DNA of 64,000 nt from Prorocentrum cordatum (lineage: Eukaryota; Sar; Dinophyceae; Prorocentrales; Prorocentraceae). Of this stretch, positions 33,300 through 44,359 are shown in pieces. Within the stretch, counting starts at the first letter, position 1; each line of letters begins with the position of its first letter. The stretch covers positions 170,001-234,000 of the forward strand of contig CAUYUJ010013980.1 in NCBI GenBank assembly GCA_963575745.1, written 5' to 3'. The position numbers and the translations under genes are program-made. The notes beneath the pieces are model-generated. The model had not been told where the DNA came from and did not search any database. It was given only the letters and a program-made list of their open reading frames with translations.

Positions 33300-34610
33300 G
33301 CGTTACTTCTATCCTAATGGCGTATCCGTTTGACTATCCCTGACCTTGATGCCCCGAACTCTATCGCGTACGCCCCACAGATCGCTTGTTCCGGGCCCTT
33401 GTCCCCGTACCGCTTAATTGCAGTATGATTTGCCACTTGCCCTTGAGACCCTTGCCCCCATGTCCTTCACACCTCTGGACCTCTGCCAGAACAACGACCC
33501 CCGGAGCTTCACTGTCAGGCCATTCTGAAAGCCACGCGCGCACTTCGCATGGCGAATTCAGCCACACGCGCGCGCGCTGAACTGGCACCATCCTTGTCAA
33601 CTGATGTGCTGCGGAGCAGACGTGTTGATCTTACAGTTTCGTTTTGCCAGGGTCCGTATACAAGGCTGTCATGTAAGCTACACGGGTGTGCCCGTGCTAT
33701 AAGCAATCAAATTCCGCGTGGGACTCAAGCATGTCGTCGTAGTTATGGTGTAGCCGTCAGCTGCGCAACAGAGGCCCAAGAAAACATCATTATGAAGAAG
33801 ACATCATTATGATCCGCTCCTAATGTTCCAGGGTTTCTCATTGTCGCGCGGCCAGACACAACTGGGCGAGTGCGAATGGCCGAGGGCCGCTAGAACCTCC
33901 AGAATTCCCACAACGTATCTTGAGCCAATCATATCATGATGTGTTGATTGCACTTGTGTAAGAAGTTGAGCTGTTTTCTGCACGCATAATTTGAGTCACA
34001 AGAACTATTCATTGTCCAGCGATGCCACCCAACACCGATCAAGCAACGTGAGCTTTGACATTCGGAATTGCAAGATGTCATGGGATCTGTCCGCGCTGGG
34101 CACTCACGCTCTTTTGTAGATTACAGGAAGCGCGCTTTGAATGAGCTCAGGCATCGCGTAGTCAGCAGCTCCTCCCGCTTGCCATGCGAATTGGAACCAG
34201 CACTGACACCAGGTCCCACGCGATACAGCCGCACGCGTTGATGTTCTACACGATGATCTCGCACTCGCATGTCCCGCCCGACTCGACTCGCCCGTCAGAC
34301 TGCCTGTCAGAGTCCGCCCGCCCGACCCGCCCATTCAGGTCCGCCCGCCCGTCCCGAACCGCGCGTCCGAGCTATAGTTCGCAAGTTGTCGTCGCCCACT
34401 TCAGCGTGTCAGATGAACTTTGTTCACAAGTTGTCGTCGCTCACTTCAGTCGCCGCCTCTGGAGATTGCTAACAAGTTTCGCCTCGGGGGGGCAACGACA
34501 AACACCGTATAAGGGACCGCTGCGTATGTGCTCAGGGCCACGGGCGGAGCTTTCGGCAACGATGTGGTCGTTGTATCCTATCCTTTTCCCTTCTTCGTGA
34601 CAGAGCGCTC
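33300..34610. other. No gene recognised
   Basis: Mostly unique sequence. A 20-bp direct duplication (CACAAGTTGTCGTCGCTCAC-like) lies at about 34380-34445. GCCCGACCCGCC at about 34315 recalls part 2 of the 2-5 kb composite repeat. No protein is supported. Confidence 0.35.
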
Positions 34611-34979
34611 TCCGTGCTCACTGGCACAGGATTTTTGGGGGGGCTCAGCCCCGCCCCCCCTCACCCCCCCCTCCCGCTGCAAGGGGGGGAGGGGCTCTGG
34701 ACCCTCCCCTCCTCGGCCTCCTCCTGCTCCGCCTCCTCCTCGCCCTCGGCTCCCCGACGCTCCCCTCCCTTCCAAGCACGGGGGAGGCCACGTCGTCAGC
34801 CTGACCGCCGACGCCGCCGCCGGCACCTTCCTGGCCACTGGCGTGCGCGAGGGCGGCCCGCGGCCCCCGGGGCGTGAGCTTTTCTTGGGGGGGGGGGGCT
34901 TCGGCGGGCGCCTCCGGAGCCCCCCGAGGGGCGGCAGTCACGCGGTGTGTGCGCGGGGCTTTGGCGGCGGGAGGAGGAC

Positions 34980-34983
<4 letters not shown>

Positions 34984-35020
<37 letters not shown>
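34984..35020. repeat. T homopolymer (~37 bp)
   Basis: Uninterrupted T run immediately before the hairpin element. Its length may be unreliable because homopolymers are error-prone in sequencing. Confidence 0.9.
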
Positions 35021-35021
<1 letters not shown>

Positions 35022-35050
35022 TTCTCGGAGGGGGCGTCAGAGGGAGGAAG

Positions 35051-35251
35051 CCAGGGGAGCAACAAGGGGCATAAGCATAACAACTCGGAGGTCCGCGCGG
35101 ATTTCTCGGATCGGCGCTGGACCCCCCTCCCTGGCGCGCGGAGCGCGCCAGGGGCGGCGCCGGAGGCGCCGCCGGGGGGCCCCAGCGCCGATCCGAGAAA
35201 TCCGCGCGGACCTCCGAGTTTTTATGTTTATGCCACTTTTTGTTCCCCTGG
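35051..35251. mobile_element. Foldback element family D, copy 3 (near-perfect hairpin)
   Basis: The left arm runs CCAGGGGAGCAACAAGGGGC, CATAAGCATAACAACTCGG, GATTTCTCGGATCGGCGCTGG. The right arm is its reverse complement almost base for base, ending TGTTCCCCTGG. The centre is GGCGCCGGAGGCGCC. About 90 bp per arm can pair. No open frame of note. Confidence 0.8.
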
Positions 35252-35514
35252 AAAAGTTACCAGGGATGGAGGGGAGGAGGGGTGGGATTGTCAGAGGAGG
35301 AAGAGGTACCAAAAGGTACCAATGCCGGTATTCTTTCGTGGTTTTCGACTCTTGGGCCTCCTGGAAGACCCTCGTCGCCACCGCTGGATTCGCCTTGAAA
35401 TTCTGGTCAGAAATGCCCCGGGAAAGGTCCAGGGAGTAGCTGTAGTGGTATCTTTGGGGGAGGGGTTGTCAGAGGAGGAAACGGTGCGCCTTCGTGGCAC
35501 GCTTCTCACTGAAA

Positions 35515-35930
35515 GGGGGGATCCAGCTTAAAGCTCCCCCCCCCTTGGAAAATGGGAGGGGGGCTTCCGAAGCTGCCCGCCCCCTTCCCTTCTTTTTGTT
35601 GGCATTTCTGAGCTGGGCCGCCCTAGCTACATGGGAGGGGGGGCTTCCTCCCCCCACTTTTTCTGGAGCCTATGGTCAGCCCGGGCTCCCCTTCAAAGGG
35701 GGGGGCCTCCGAACCTCCCCCCCTCCTTTTGTTTGGATTTTTTATCTGGGGGTCCCTGGCTAAAGGGGGGGCGGCTTGGAAGCTATCTCACCCCACCCCT
35801 CTTTTTTGGGGCCCTGGGTAAGCCCAGGCTCCCCTTTCCAAAGAGAGGGGGGCTTCGAAGCTACCCCCCCTCCCCTCCTTCTGTTGGCTTTTCCAGCTGG
35901 AGGGCCCTGGCTGAAGGGGATATTTGAAGC
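35515..35930. repeat. ~110-bp degenerate tandem repeat (about 4 units)
   Basis: Each unit has AGCTNCCCCCCC, a G-rich run GGGAGGGGGGCTTC, CTTTTTGTTGG.TTTT and a GGCCCTGGCT-like end. Confidence 0.6.
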
Positions 35931-35934
35931 TACT

Positions 35935-36175
35935 TTTCTTGTTTGGTTTTCGGCGCCCCGGTGGTTTTCGGCGTACTTGTTCTTTTCGGCGTCTCTTTGG
36001 TTTTCGGCGCCTCTTTGGTTTTCAGCGCCCCTTTGGCCTTTTCGACGCCTTTTTGCTTTCGGCGCGCCTTTGGTTTTTGGCGCCCTTTTGGCTTTTCGGC
36101 GCCTTTTTGGTTTTCGGCGCCCCTTTGGTTTTTGGCGCTTCGTTGGTTTTCGGCGCCTCTGTGATATTCGGAACC
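35935..36175. repeat. ~18-bp TTTGGTTTTCGGCGCC array
   Basis: About 13 units of TTTGGTTTTCGGCGCC with length variation. The same word reappears at about 37268. Confidence 0.85.
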
Positions 36176-36309
36176 CTTTTCCCGGAAAGGGCGGGGGCCC
36201 AGGGTTCTCTTTTAGTTGGTAAACCTAATCCCCCGGTGCCAACTTGAAGGAGGCCGGCGGATTTTTTCCCTGATAAATATCGAGGTCGAAGGAGGCCGGC
36301 GGATTAAAA

Positions 36310-36590
36310 TTTGAGGATGTCTCGAGCGAAACGCTTGTTTTTGAAATCCCGATCGATAAATCACAGGGTGCGGGCCACTTTTTCGTGTGTTGAGGATGTC
36401 TCGAGCGAAACGCTTGCTCCGCAGAGTTTGCCGAGGATGTCTCGAGCGAAACGCTTGTTTTGCAGAGCCGACCGCGACGCGGAAAAGCGCCCCGCGCGAA
36501 GGAATTTCGATGATGTCTCGACTAATTCCTTTGTTTTTGTACGATTTCCTGGAATTTTGGCAGGATGTCTCGAGCGAAATGCACGACCCC
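36310..36590 (+). repeat. GAGGATGTCTCGAGCGAAA interspersed repeat (5 copies)
   Basis: GAGGATGTCTCGAGCGAAA followed by CGCTTGTTT occurs at about 36313, 36393, 36432, 36510 (diverged) and 36561, separated by 40-80 bp of unrelated sequence. Weak relatives lie at 30900-30990 and 31715-31800. Confidence 0.65.
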
Positions 36591-36993
36591 ACCCTAGCAC
36601 GACCATACCCCAGCACGACCACACCCCAGCACGACCAGACCCCAGCACGACCCCACCCCAGCACGACCCCACCCCAGCACGACCATACCCCAGCACGACC
36701 ACACCCCAGCACGACCCGACCCCAGCACGACCCTACCCCAGCAAGACCACACCCCAGCACGACCACACCCCAGCACGACCTCACCACAGCACGACCACAC
36801 CCCAGCACGACCACGCCCCAGCACGACCACGCCCCAGCACGACCACGCCCCAGCACGACCACCCCCCAGCACGACCACCCCCCCAGCACGACCACCCCCC
36901 AGCACGACCACCCCCAGCACGACCACACCCCAGCACGACCACACCCCAGCACGACCACACCCCAGCACGACCACACCCCAGCACGACCACACC
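36582..36993. repeat. 16-bp CCCCAGCACGACCACA array (~25 units)
   Basis: The 16-bp unit is not a multiple of three, so all frames cycle through the same peptides and stay open on both strands. The resulting long open frames are artefacts. Confidence 0.9.
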
Positions 36994-37015
36994 CAGTCGC
37001 ACCCCCGTGGAATGT

Positions 37016-37185
37016 TTCGTGGCGTGTCTGGTTGAGTGGTTGCCTGTTCGTGGGGTGTCTCGTGGAATGTTTCACGGGGTGTCTCGTGGAATGTTTCGTG
37101 AGGTGTCTCGTGGAATGTTTCGTGAGGTGTCTCGTGGGATGTTTCGCGGGGTGTCTCGTGGGATGTTTCGTGAGATGTCGCCCAG
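37016..37185. repeat. 24-bp GTGTCTCGTGGAATGTTTCG array (~7 units)
   Basis: Tandem units with GGGATG and GAGGTG variants. Confidence 0.85.
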
Positions 37186-37299
37186 TTGGGTATCGTGAAA
37201 ACGTGACCATGCTGCACATGTCTTTATCCCTTTCCGGGTTCGTGGGTCCATCATGTTTGGTTGTCGGTGCTTCTTTCTTTGGTTTTCGGCGCATTTTTT

Positions 37300-37810
37300 G
37301 TTTCTGGCGGGCCTTCTGGGGCGCTCTTGGGCCCCTCTTGGGGCCCTCTTGGAGCCTCCTTGGAGGCTTTCGGGGTCCTCTTGTGGCCATCCTGCCATCC
37401 TGGAGGTCAGCGATCAAGGATGGGGTAGTAAGTTACGCCCCCCCTGCCAGAGGCCGAACAAGTGCCTTTGGGTGCCGTCTAGCAGTGATTTCGAGGACTC
37501 TTTAGGCCGTCTTGGGCCCCTCTTTGGCCTCCCTTGGGGCTCTCTTGGGCCCTCTTGGAGCCATCTTGAAGTCTCAAGACCCTACCAGCCCATCGGAAGC
37601 TGGAAGGCGAGAAGAAGCACACACATTGATTTTCGGTAGGTGTTGGAATGCCGTTGGCCCCTCGGGGAGGTCACTTGGAGCAGTCTTGGGACGGTCATGA
37701 CGCATCTTGGAGGCATGTTCTAAGCAATATTTCGTCATCTTGGGATATCTGGTTCGATCTTGGAGACCATCTCGGGCTGTTTGGGGCCCTCTTGGGGCCA
37801 TCTTGGATGC
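37300..37810. repeat. Degenerate CTTGGGGCC-type minisatellite
   Basis: Same word family as 1250-1700: TCTTGGGGCCCTCTTGG, CATCTTGGAGGC. Confidence 0.65.
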
Positions 37811-38006
37811 TCTAACGACCCGCCCCCCCCCAGACCCCGGGAGAGGGGGTATGGGGGAGAGGTACATTGCACCTCGAAATGGAAGGATGTAGTAATAACT
37901 GACTCGGTAACATATGCACGCCGAATGGGTTGGTGGTATTGTTCCAGAGCGTTCTGGAACGCTCGCTGAGCAGCGTTCTGGATCCGCCGCGGCGTCCACC
38001 ACACCG

Positions 38007-38011
<5 letters not shown>

Positions 38012-38044
<33 letters not shown>

Positions 38045-38045
38045 T
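38012..38045. repeat. TA dinucleotide tract
   Basis: About 16 TA units, to the left of the higher-order repeat. Confidence 0.95.
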
Positions 38046-38240
38046 CGGCGCACCGGGTCCGGGGGCCCGGGGCCGGGACCTCGACCGCAAATGTGCACCC
38101 CGGGGGGCCCGGAGGCTCGTCGGGGCTTGCCGGGGGCCTCCCCAGTCAGACAAGACGGCCCAAGAAGCGCCCAAGACGGCCCAAGAAACTTCCAAGAGGC
38201 CTCCAAGAGGGCTCCGAGATGCTGAAGATGGCCTCCAGAC

Positions 38241-39420
38241 GTCCAAGGACGCCCCCAAGAGGCCCCAAGAAGCCTCCAACATGCGTCCCAAGAGGGCCCC
38301 TAGACGCAAAAATTGGCCCATTCCCTTCGTAAAACGTACATTTTCAACAAAGTTGTCTTTTGGGCTTTCCGACGTTACAGGACGGCCCAAGAGGCGCCCA
38401 AGACCGCCCCAAGACGGCCCAAGAAGCTTCCAAGAGGGCCCCAGGACAGCCCAAGAGGGCCCCAAGACGGCCCAAGAGGCGCCCAAGATGGCCCAAGAGG
38501 GCCCCAAGACGGGCCCAAGAGGGGGCCCAGAGGGGGACCACGAACCGCAAGCTCGAGCCTTCCGCCCCAAGAGGCCGCCAGGAGGCCCCCAGGAGGCCCC
38601 TCAAGAGGCCCCAGGAGACCCCAGACGTCCAAGGACGCCCCCAAGAGGCTCCAAGAAGCCTCCAACATGCGTCCCAAGAGGGCCCCTAGACGCAAAAATT
38701 GGCCCATTCCCTTCGTAAAACGCACATTTTCAACAAAGTCGCCTTTTGGGCTTTCCGACGTTACAGGACGGCCCAAGAGGCGCCCAAGACCGCCCCAAGA
38801 CGGCCCAAGAAGTTTCCCAGAGGGCCCCAGGACAGCCCAAGAGGGCCCCAAGACGGCCCAAGAGGCGCCCAAGATGGCCCAAGAGGGCCCCAAGACGGGC
38901 CCAAGAGGGGGCCCAGAGGGGGACCACGAACCGCAAGCTCGAGCCTTCCGCCCCAAGAGGCCGCCAGGAGGCCCCCAGGAGGCCCCTCAAGAGGCCCCAG
39001 GAGACCCCAGACGTCCAAGGACGCCCCCAAGAGGCCCCAAGAAGCCTCCAACATGCGTCCCAAGAGGGCCCCTAGACGCAAGAATTGGCCCATTCCCTTC
39101 GTAAAACGTACATGTTCAACAAAGTTGTCTTTTGGGCTTTCCGACGTTACAGGACGGCCCAAGAGGCGCCCAAGACCGCCCCAAGACGGCCCAAGAAGCT
39201 TCCAAGAGGGCCCCAGGACAGCCCAAGAGGGCCCCAAGACGGCCCAAGAGGCGCCCAAGATGGCCCAAGAGGGCCCCAAGACGGGCCCAAGAGGGGGCCC
39301 AGAGGGGGACCACGAACCGCAAGCTCGAGCCTTCCGCCCCAAGAGGCCGCCAGGAGGCCCCCAGGAGGCCCCTCAAGAGGCCCCAGGAGACCCCAGACGT
39401 CCAAGGACGCCCCCACGACG
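38241..39420 (+). repeat. 386-bp higher-order repeat (3 full units plus a stub)
   Basis: GTCCAAGGACGCCCCCAAGA recurs at 38241, 38627, 39013 and 39399, an exact 386-bp spacing. Each unit combines a minisatellite of CCCAAGAGG / CCCAAGACGG words with a unique ~75-bp piece (TTGGCCCATTCCCTTCG ... TTTCCGACGTTACAG). Copies differ at only a few positions, for example TTGTC/TCGCC after AACAAAG. The fourth unit stops after ~20 bp. 386 is not a multiple of three, so open frames change from unit to unit. Confidence 0.95.
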
Positions 39421-39508
39421 CTTCGCGTCACCAATTTCTTCTCACAACGATTCCTGGGTCTGTGACTCGACAGAACCTAAGCGCGCGCGAAGCGCGCGCG
39501 TGGTTCTA

Positions 39509-39510
<2 letters not shown>

Positions 39511-39553
<43 letters not shown>
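39511..39553. repeat. TA dinucleotide tract
   Basis: About 20 TA units, to the right of the higher-order repeat, preceded by the palindrome GCGCGCGAAGCGCGCGC. Confidence 0.95.
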
Positions 39554-39556
<3 letters not shown>

Positions 39557-39884
39557 AAGGGCTTCGCCCCCTGCCGCCGGCCCCCTCTCTATCAGAACGG
39601 GATACATCAGAGCTATATTGGGATGTTCGGGCGCCGTCTTGATAACATTCGGGAACGTCATGCTAGGGCGGCTGGCGATGAGCAAAACAGATTGAGATGC
39701 TGAAGTTGTTGTTGAACGCTTTGTTGCCTTCTTGGCATTTTCCTCCAGTCGTTCACTGGAAGCGCTCTGGGAACGGCTGGGGATTGCTTCAGGCAATCTC
39801 TGGGAAGGTTATGTTTTCTGCTCTGGAGAAGGAGTGGCGCCTTTGGGCAGCTTCCGCGAGGTGGATTCGTAGTGTGGGGGGTGC

Positions 39885-40105
39885 GCGCGAATTTGGTGTA
39901 ATTCGCGGGGGATCGTGGCCTCGGGGACGCGAACGTGGCGTAATTTACGAGGGATCGTGGCCTGGGGGGCGCGACAGCGGCGTAATTTACAAGGGATCGT
40001 TGCCTCGGGGGCGCGAATGTGGCGTAATTCACGCGGGATCGTGGCCTCGGGGGCGCAAATGTGGCGTAACTTTCGAGGGATCGTGGCCTGGGGGGGTGAA
40101 TGTGG
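39885..40105 (+). repeat. 42-bp array, block 1 (~5 units)
   Basis: Unit: GGGATCGTGGCCTCGGGG, GCGCGAATGTGGCGTAATT, then TACGA. Since 42 is 14 codons, open frames persist on both strands without selection. Confidence 0.85.
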
Positions 40106-40234
40106 AACCCACCGCCTAATTTTCTAGAAACGGGGGAGGGCAAACGAATACCAGCGGAGCACATATGCCAATGCAGAAAATTGTTGTTTTTCTGCTTTGG
40201 AGAGGGGGAGCGCCTTTTCGGCAGCCTCCGCAAG

Positions 40235-40605
40235 GCGGATTCGTGGCCTCGGGCGCCCGCTGCGTAATTTACAAGGGGTCGTGGCGTCAGGGGCGCGAAT
40301 TTGTAGTAATTTACAAGGGATCGTGGCCTCGTGGGCGCGAAAATTATACAAATGATATGGGATCGTGGCTTCGGGGGCGCGAATGTGGTATACATTGCAA
40401 GGGATCGTGGCCTCGAGGGCGCGAATATGGAGTAATTTACACGGGATCGTGGCCTCGGAGACGCAAATGTGCTGTAAATTACAAGGGATCGTGGCCTCGG
40501 AGACGCGAATGCGGTGTAATTTACATGGGATCGTTGCCTCGGGGGCGCGAATACAATGTAATTTGCGAGGGATTATGGCTTGGGGGGCACGAAACTGTAG
40601 TATTT
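40235..40605 (+). repeat. 42-bp array, block 2 (~9 units)
   Basis: Same unit as block 1 after a ~130-bp gap. Units more diverged (AAATTATACAAATGATATG in one). Confidence 0.85.
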
Positions 40606-40818
40606 TTATGTGTCCCACGCCCCCCCCAGAAATTCTGAGAACCCTCCCGGGGGACGCTAACCAGGGCCTTTCTCGGCTCCCCCCCTCGCGCGGACAGTAA
40701 CAATTTACAGTAGGAAGCAGAAAGCAGTACTGTAACAATGGAAACTGGAAACTGGAACTGGTGCAGGGAGCAGCAACCTTAATCCTCGCAGCCTGATGGC
40801 CCCGCAAGGGGGCCGGCG

Positions 40819-40824
40819 GATGTA

Positions 40825-40860
<36 letters not shown>

Positions 40861-40882
40861 TGTATGTATGTATGTATGTATG

Positions 40883-40928
<46 letters not shown>

Positions 40929-41018
40929 TGTATGTATGTATGTATGTATGTATGTATGTATATATATGTATGTATGTATGTATGTATATATATATGTATG
41001 TATGTATATATATATATC
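40819..41018. repeat. TATG / TA microsatellite
   Basis: Alternating blocks of TATG tetranucleotide and TA dinucleotide, about 200 bp. Confidence 0.95.
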
Positions 41019-41019
41019 C

Positions 41020-41660
41020 ATCCTCCAGATCCGCCACCTCCCCGATGTCCGGGCTTGTCTCTGCTCGGCCTCGTCTCCCTTCCACCGCCGCCTCATTATC
41101 GCGAACGGTCACGCACGTCGGGGCTCTCTGGGACGGAAGGCCTCCCCCGCTCCCTTCTTCGCTCCCGTGTGCTGGGCGGCACCCCACGGCCTCGTCTTGA
41201 GAGGGCTCGCGTCGAGGACGCCCGTCCCTGTCGAGCGGGGGGGCCCAGGACCCGCGCGCGCTCGAACCGGGAAGCCGAAGCCGAAGCCGATCCCTGCTTT
41301 TTCTCCCCCCTGCCTCCTCCCCCCCTGCCTCCTGCCTCCCTCCTACCTCCCCAGGCCCCCAGCGCCCGTTGCGAGATTCCCCCCGCCCGACTCGATTCGA
41401 TGTCGACGGCTTCCGATGCCGACTCGAGTCGACTTCGGACTCCGATCTCTGGATTCCGATGTCTTCACGGAGGCCTGCTTTTCTGCCGATTTCCGCCGAT
41501 TCGACTTTCCCCGTTTCGGCTGCCGATTTCCGCCGATCCGATTCGTTTCGATCGACGATTCTTGACGGCCCTGGTGCCCGGTGAAGGGTCACCGCAGTCC
41601 GAAAATGGCAAGCAACGATCCGTCGTGATTCTATCACAGGGCGAGATAGTCTGGGCCCTC
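41020..41660. other. No gene recognised
   Basis: GC-rich stretch then GATTCCGATG / CCGATTTCCGCC words at 41390-41560. No domain in any frame. Confidence 0.35.
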
Positions 41661-41819
41661 GTCCTCGTCCTCCTCCTCCTCCTTCTCCTCCTTCTCCTTC
41701 TCCTACTCTTCCATCCCTCTTCCTAACGACCAGCCTCTCCTGGTCTCACCATCAAACGTGTCGTTAGGGTGGTCAAGGCGGTTCGCCTGATATATCCTCA
41801 CCGCTGGCGATGCAGATGC

Positions 41820-42030
41820 TGGACATGTCCAACAGTTGCACGGATGAAATCTGGACTGTTCTCAGCATGGGGCTCTCGCTTTGGCGCCACGCAGGCTCGT
41901 CTTACACAATTCAAGTATTTTCGGCGGGCCGTTTTCACAAGGAGGCGCTCGCACTGGCGCCGCGCGCACTCTTCTCAGACACATCCAGCTGTCACACGCA
42001 TGGAGGGCGAAATCTTGCCAACATCGAGCT
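41820..42030 (+). repeat. ~80-bp repeat family, block 3
   Basis: Units with GGGGCTCTCGCTTTGGCGCC, GGGCCGTTTTCACAA and GCATGGAGGGCGAAAT, immediately upstream of the LINE remnant. Confidence 0.6.
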
Positions 42031-42227
42031 CTCGCCTGGGACTTCCTCGAGCACTCACTCGACACCTAACATCGTGCAGCCACTGCAGGATTGTGAGGGA
42101 TTGTCAGCGGCTTCTCTGTTCTTGGCATCGCTCGGACGTGTGCATTTTTCCTTCGGCGAGGACCATCGAGGAGCATCCTTGATCATTTCGAGAAAAACCA
42201 CACACGAAACCGAAAAAAACACAGGGA

Positions 42228-43690
42228 ATGGACGTCCGAGCGGTGGCGAGTGGCTGGCAGCTCCTTTTTTTCCAGGCGGAAGTCCCCCGACGACCTGCTG
42301 GCCCGTGGGGCGCTCGCCTTTCGAGGCGCGCGCTTCGCGCTGTGAAGAAATCGTGTGGGGGCTACGCAGCTGGGGCCACGCCACCACCTGTGGCGTTGGG
42401 CGATGGCACAGCGTTCCAGCACGCTTAAGCAATCTTGCTTCTTGGGACTCTCTTTGACTGCAAAGGCGATGCTGACAAAAGCATGGAGCACAGGTTGGGC
42501 AAGGGGGAGGCGTGCTTTTGGAAGCATTGGGAGCTCTTTGCCGACAGGGCGTCTTCGAGCGATAAACTGGTTACGTGGTCCGCGCCTGAGTCGTCCGCCT
42601 TGTTCGGCAGCGGCACGTGGCATTGAACCAAACATGTCGTGATGCGCGTGCGGAGATGGGAGCTCCGCCTCTTACGAACAAGTTTGAAGCTGAAGCGCAG
42701 GCCAGGCGATAGTCTTATGAATTATAATGCCAGGACGTCCTTGTTGATTAAGCGTTGGTTTTCCAAGCAGGGCCAATCGCCGATGCACCATACACTTCTC
42801 TTGTCCGTTTTCGATCATGCCTGGAGGGAGCGATGTTTCCAGTCTCCCAATGGCAGTCCTCTTCTCCAGATTGCACGCGGGGTTCCGTGACAGAGCGTTT
42901 TGGGACACGGCGCAAACTTTCAGCGTAAGTCGTCGCAGAGCTGAAGGTGTGGTGCACGCCGGTATGGGGCCCAGATGTGAGTGGGAGGGCGTATTTTGCC
43001 TTGCTTTCGGTACGGCTTGGAGGACCATCCGGGACTCGTGCGACGGCTTGCCGGCATGGCGGAAAGTATTCCCAAGGCTTCTGGACAGCGTTTGCGAGCA
43101 TTGGCAGCTCCCGGCCGCTGCGGCGTTGGAGGCCGAGCAGGGCGAGGCCCAAGAGGGCTGGCGCGCGAGGCGCCCAAGGCGAGACGTGTATGACTTCGAC
43201 ACTTGCCCGACGGCTCACGGGGACAACCCGCCCGCGATGCCTTTCGAGCGCCCGCGTGGCTGCTTTGCTTGAGTGGTGGACTGCCAACCTTTAGCTGCCG
43301 TGGCTTGCGGACATGCTCCTATCGCGGATGCGTCCTTGCTCCCGGCATTCGAGCGCATCACGAATAACACGTTCCATTTGATAGATTTTGGCTGGTCTCC
43401 AGCCCAAGATATCGGCGATCCAGTCTTTTGGCATCGGCGCGAATACAACAAGATAGCAGATTCTTAGTACATTGCACCATGGACTGCGGTTGGAGCTGAT
43501 TCAAAGAAGTGCCACCAGCAGTTCTACAGTGTTCTGTTGACGACGTGTTTGATCGTCTTCGGCACCGCCTGATCCCGGAGCTTTGCTCCCTCCTGGCCTT
43601 GACGTGAGGCTCCTCCTTCTCTCTCCCCCTCTTTGTTAATTCAAGCTGTGCGCGGCCCGCTTAGCTTCCGACCCGCGAATCAAAAAAAGT
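42228..43690 (+). pseudogene. LINE (non-LTR retrotransposon) 3'-half remnant
   Basis: The decayed C-terminal half of a LINE reverse transcriptase polyprotein, from past the RT catalytic core into a terminal region before the 3' end. Frame 3 gives FLGTLFDCKGDADKSMEHRL-type sequence (position ~42435, LLGTLFD), FGSGTWH at about 42605-42626, then RVRRWELRLLRTSLKLKRRP and NYNARTSLLIKRWF up to about 42880. The frame then shifts by one to FRDRAFWDTAQTF ... CEWEGVFCLAFGTAWRTIR ... LLDSVCEHWQLP. Next come VDCQPLAAVACG and FWHRREYNKIAD. TAA near 42428, TGA at 42624-42626, TGA at 43270-43272 and TAG at 43465-43467 interrupt it. The GSGTWH...RRP.....Y..RT order is what I know from dinoflagellate LINE proteins. 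No YxDD is visible upstream, so the copy is probably 5'-truncated. The 3' end is a pyrimidine stretch, AATTCAAGCT... and an A run at 43681-43688. Confidence 0.7.
43639..43689 (+). other. LINE 3' tail
   Basis: AATTCAAGCTGTGCGCGGCC, CGCTTAGCTTCCGACC, then CGCGAATCAAAAAAA. The same tail is at 451-526, which fixes the shared 3' end of the family. Confidence 0.65.
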
Positions 43691-43699
43691 TGACGATGT

Positions 43700-44215
43700 C
43701 AATTTCATATGCCATTCAGATGGCGGCGCGCGCCGAGACTCCTGCTCAGCAGCAACATGGGTAATTGAAGCTGTCGTCATCAGGGAAGGGTCGTCGCCAT
43801 ACCTTCCCAGTCGCCTTCCGTGGAGTGTTTTTCGCCTCGCCAGCGTCTTCTGTCACAGCCGAGACCGTCGCACTAAACGACTGCATCGTGCATCTCACCA
43901 AGTCTATTTGCCCACCCTAGTTCGCCAAGCGTTGTCGTGTGCTTTCACAGTATAACTGTATTTTGTAGTTGCAGGCCTGTCGTAGTACGTGACATGAGGA
44001 GTCTGGAAGAAGAGTAATAATAATTCATGTGTTTCTAAGGGGATTTGCTCCGCCCTCCTCCTACTCCCGGTCCTTCTCCGTCTCTCGGTCCTCCTCCTCC
44101 CTCTTCTGTCGTCCCTCGCCTCAGTTGATTACCTCCAGACTCTCTCCAAAGTTTCTCGCGGAGGTTTCTGGGGGCCGCCAGACGCCCAAATCCTCGATCT
44201 CCGATCCTCCTCGTC
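43700..44215. other. No gene recognised
   Basis: Unique-looking sequence downstream of the LINE end, with no domain or repeat identified. Confidence 0.35.
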
Positions 44216-44217
44216 CT

Positions 44218-44252
44218 TTTCCTTCTCCTCCTCCTCCTCCTCCTCTTCCTCC

Positions 44253-44284
<32 letters not shown>

Positions 44285-44356
44285 CCCGTCCTCCTCCTCC
44301 TCCTCCTCCTGCTCCTCCTCCTCCTCCTCCTCCTCCTCCTCCTCCTCCTCCCCGTC
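44218..44356. repeat. CTC trinucleotide tract
   Basis: CTC repeats with CTTCCT interruptions, about 140 bp. Confidence 0.9.
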
Positions 44357-44359
44357 CTC

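Noticed and set aside
36582-36993. CRISPR-like appearance of the 16-bp array
   Set aside because: Units are contiguous with no unique spacers, too short, and the DNA is eukaryotic.
38093-39703. Repeated Gly/Pro/Arg-rich proteins over the 386-bp array
   Set aside because: The same open frame recurs once per unit and changes phase between units. It reflects the repeat, not coding.
42817-43272. Stand-alone gene in the 42.8-43.3 kb open frame
   Set aside because: Its protein continues the LINE polyprotein from the adjacent frame, so it is part of the remnant.
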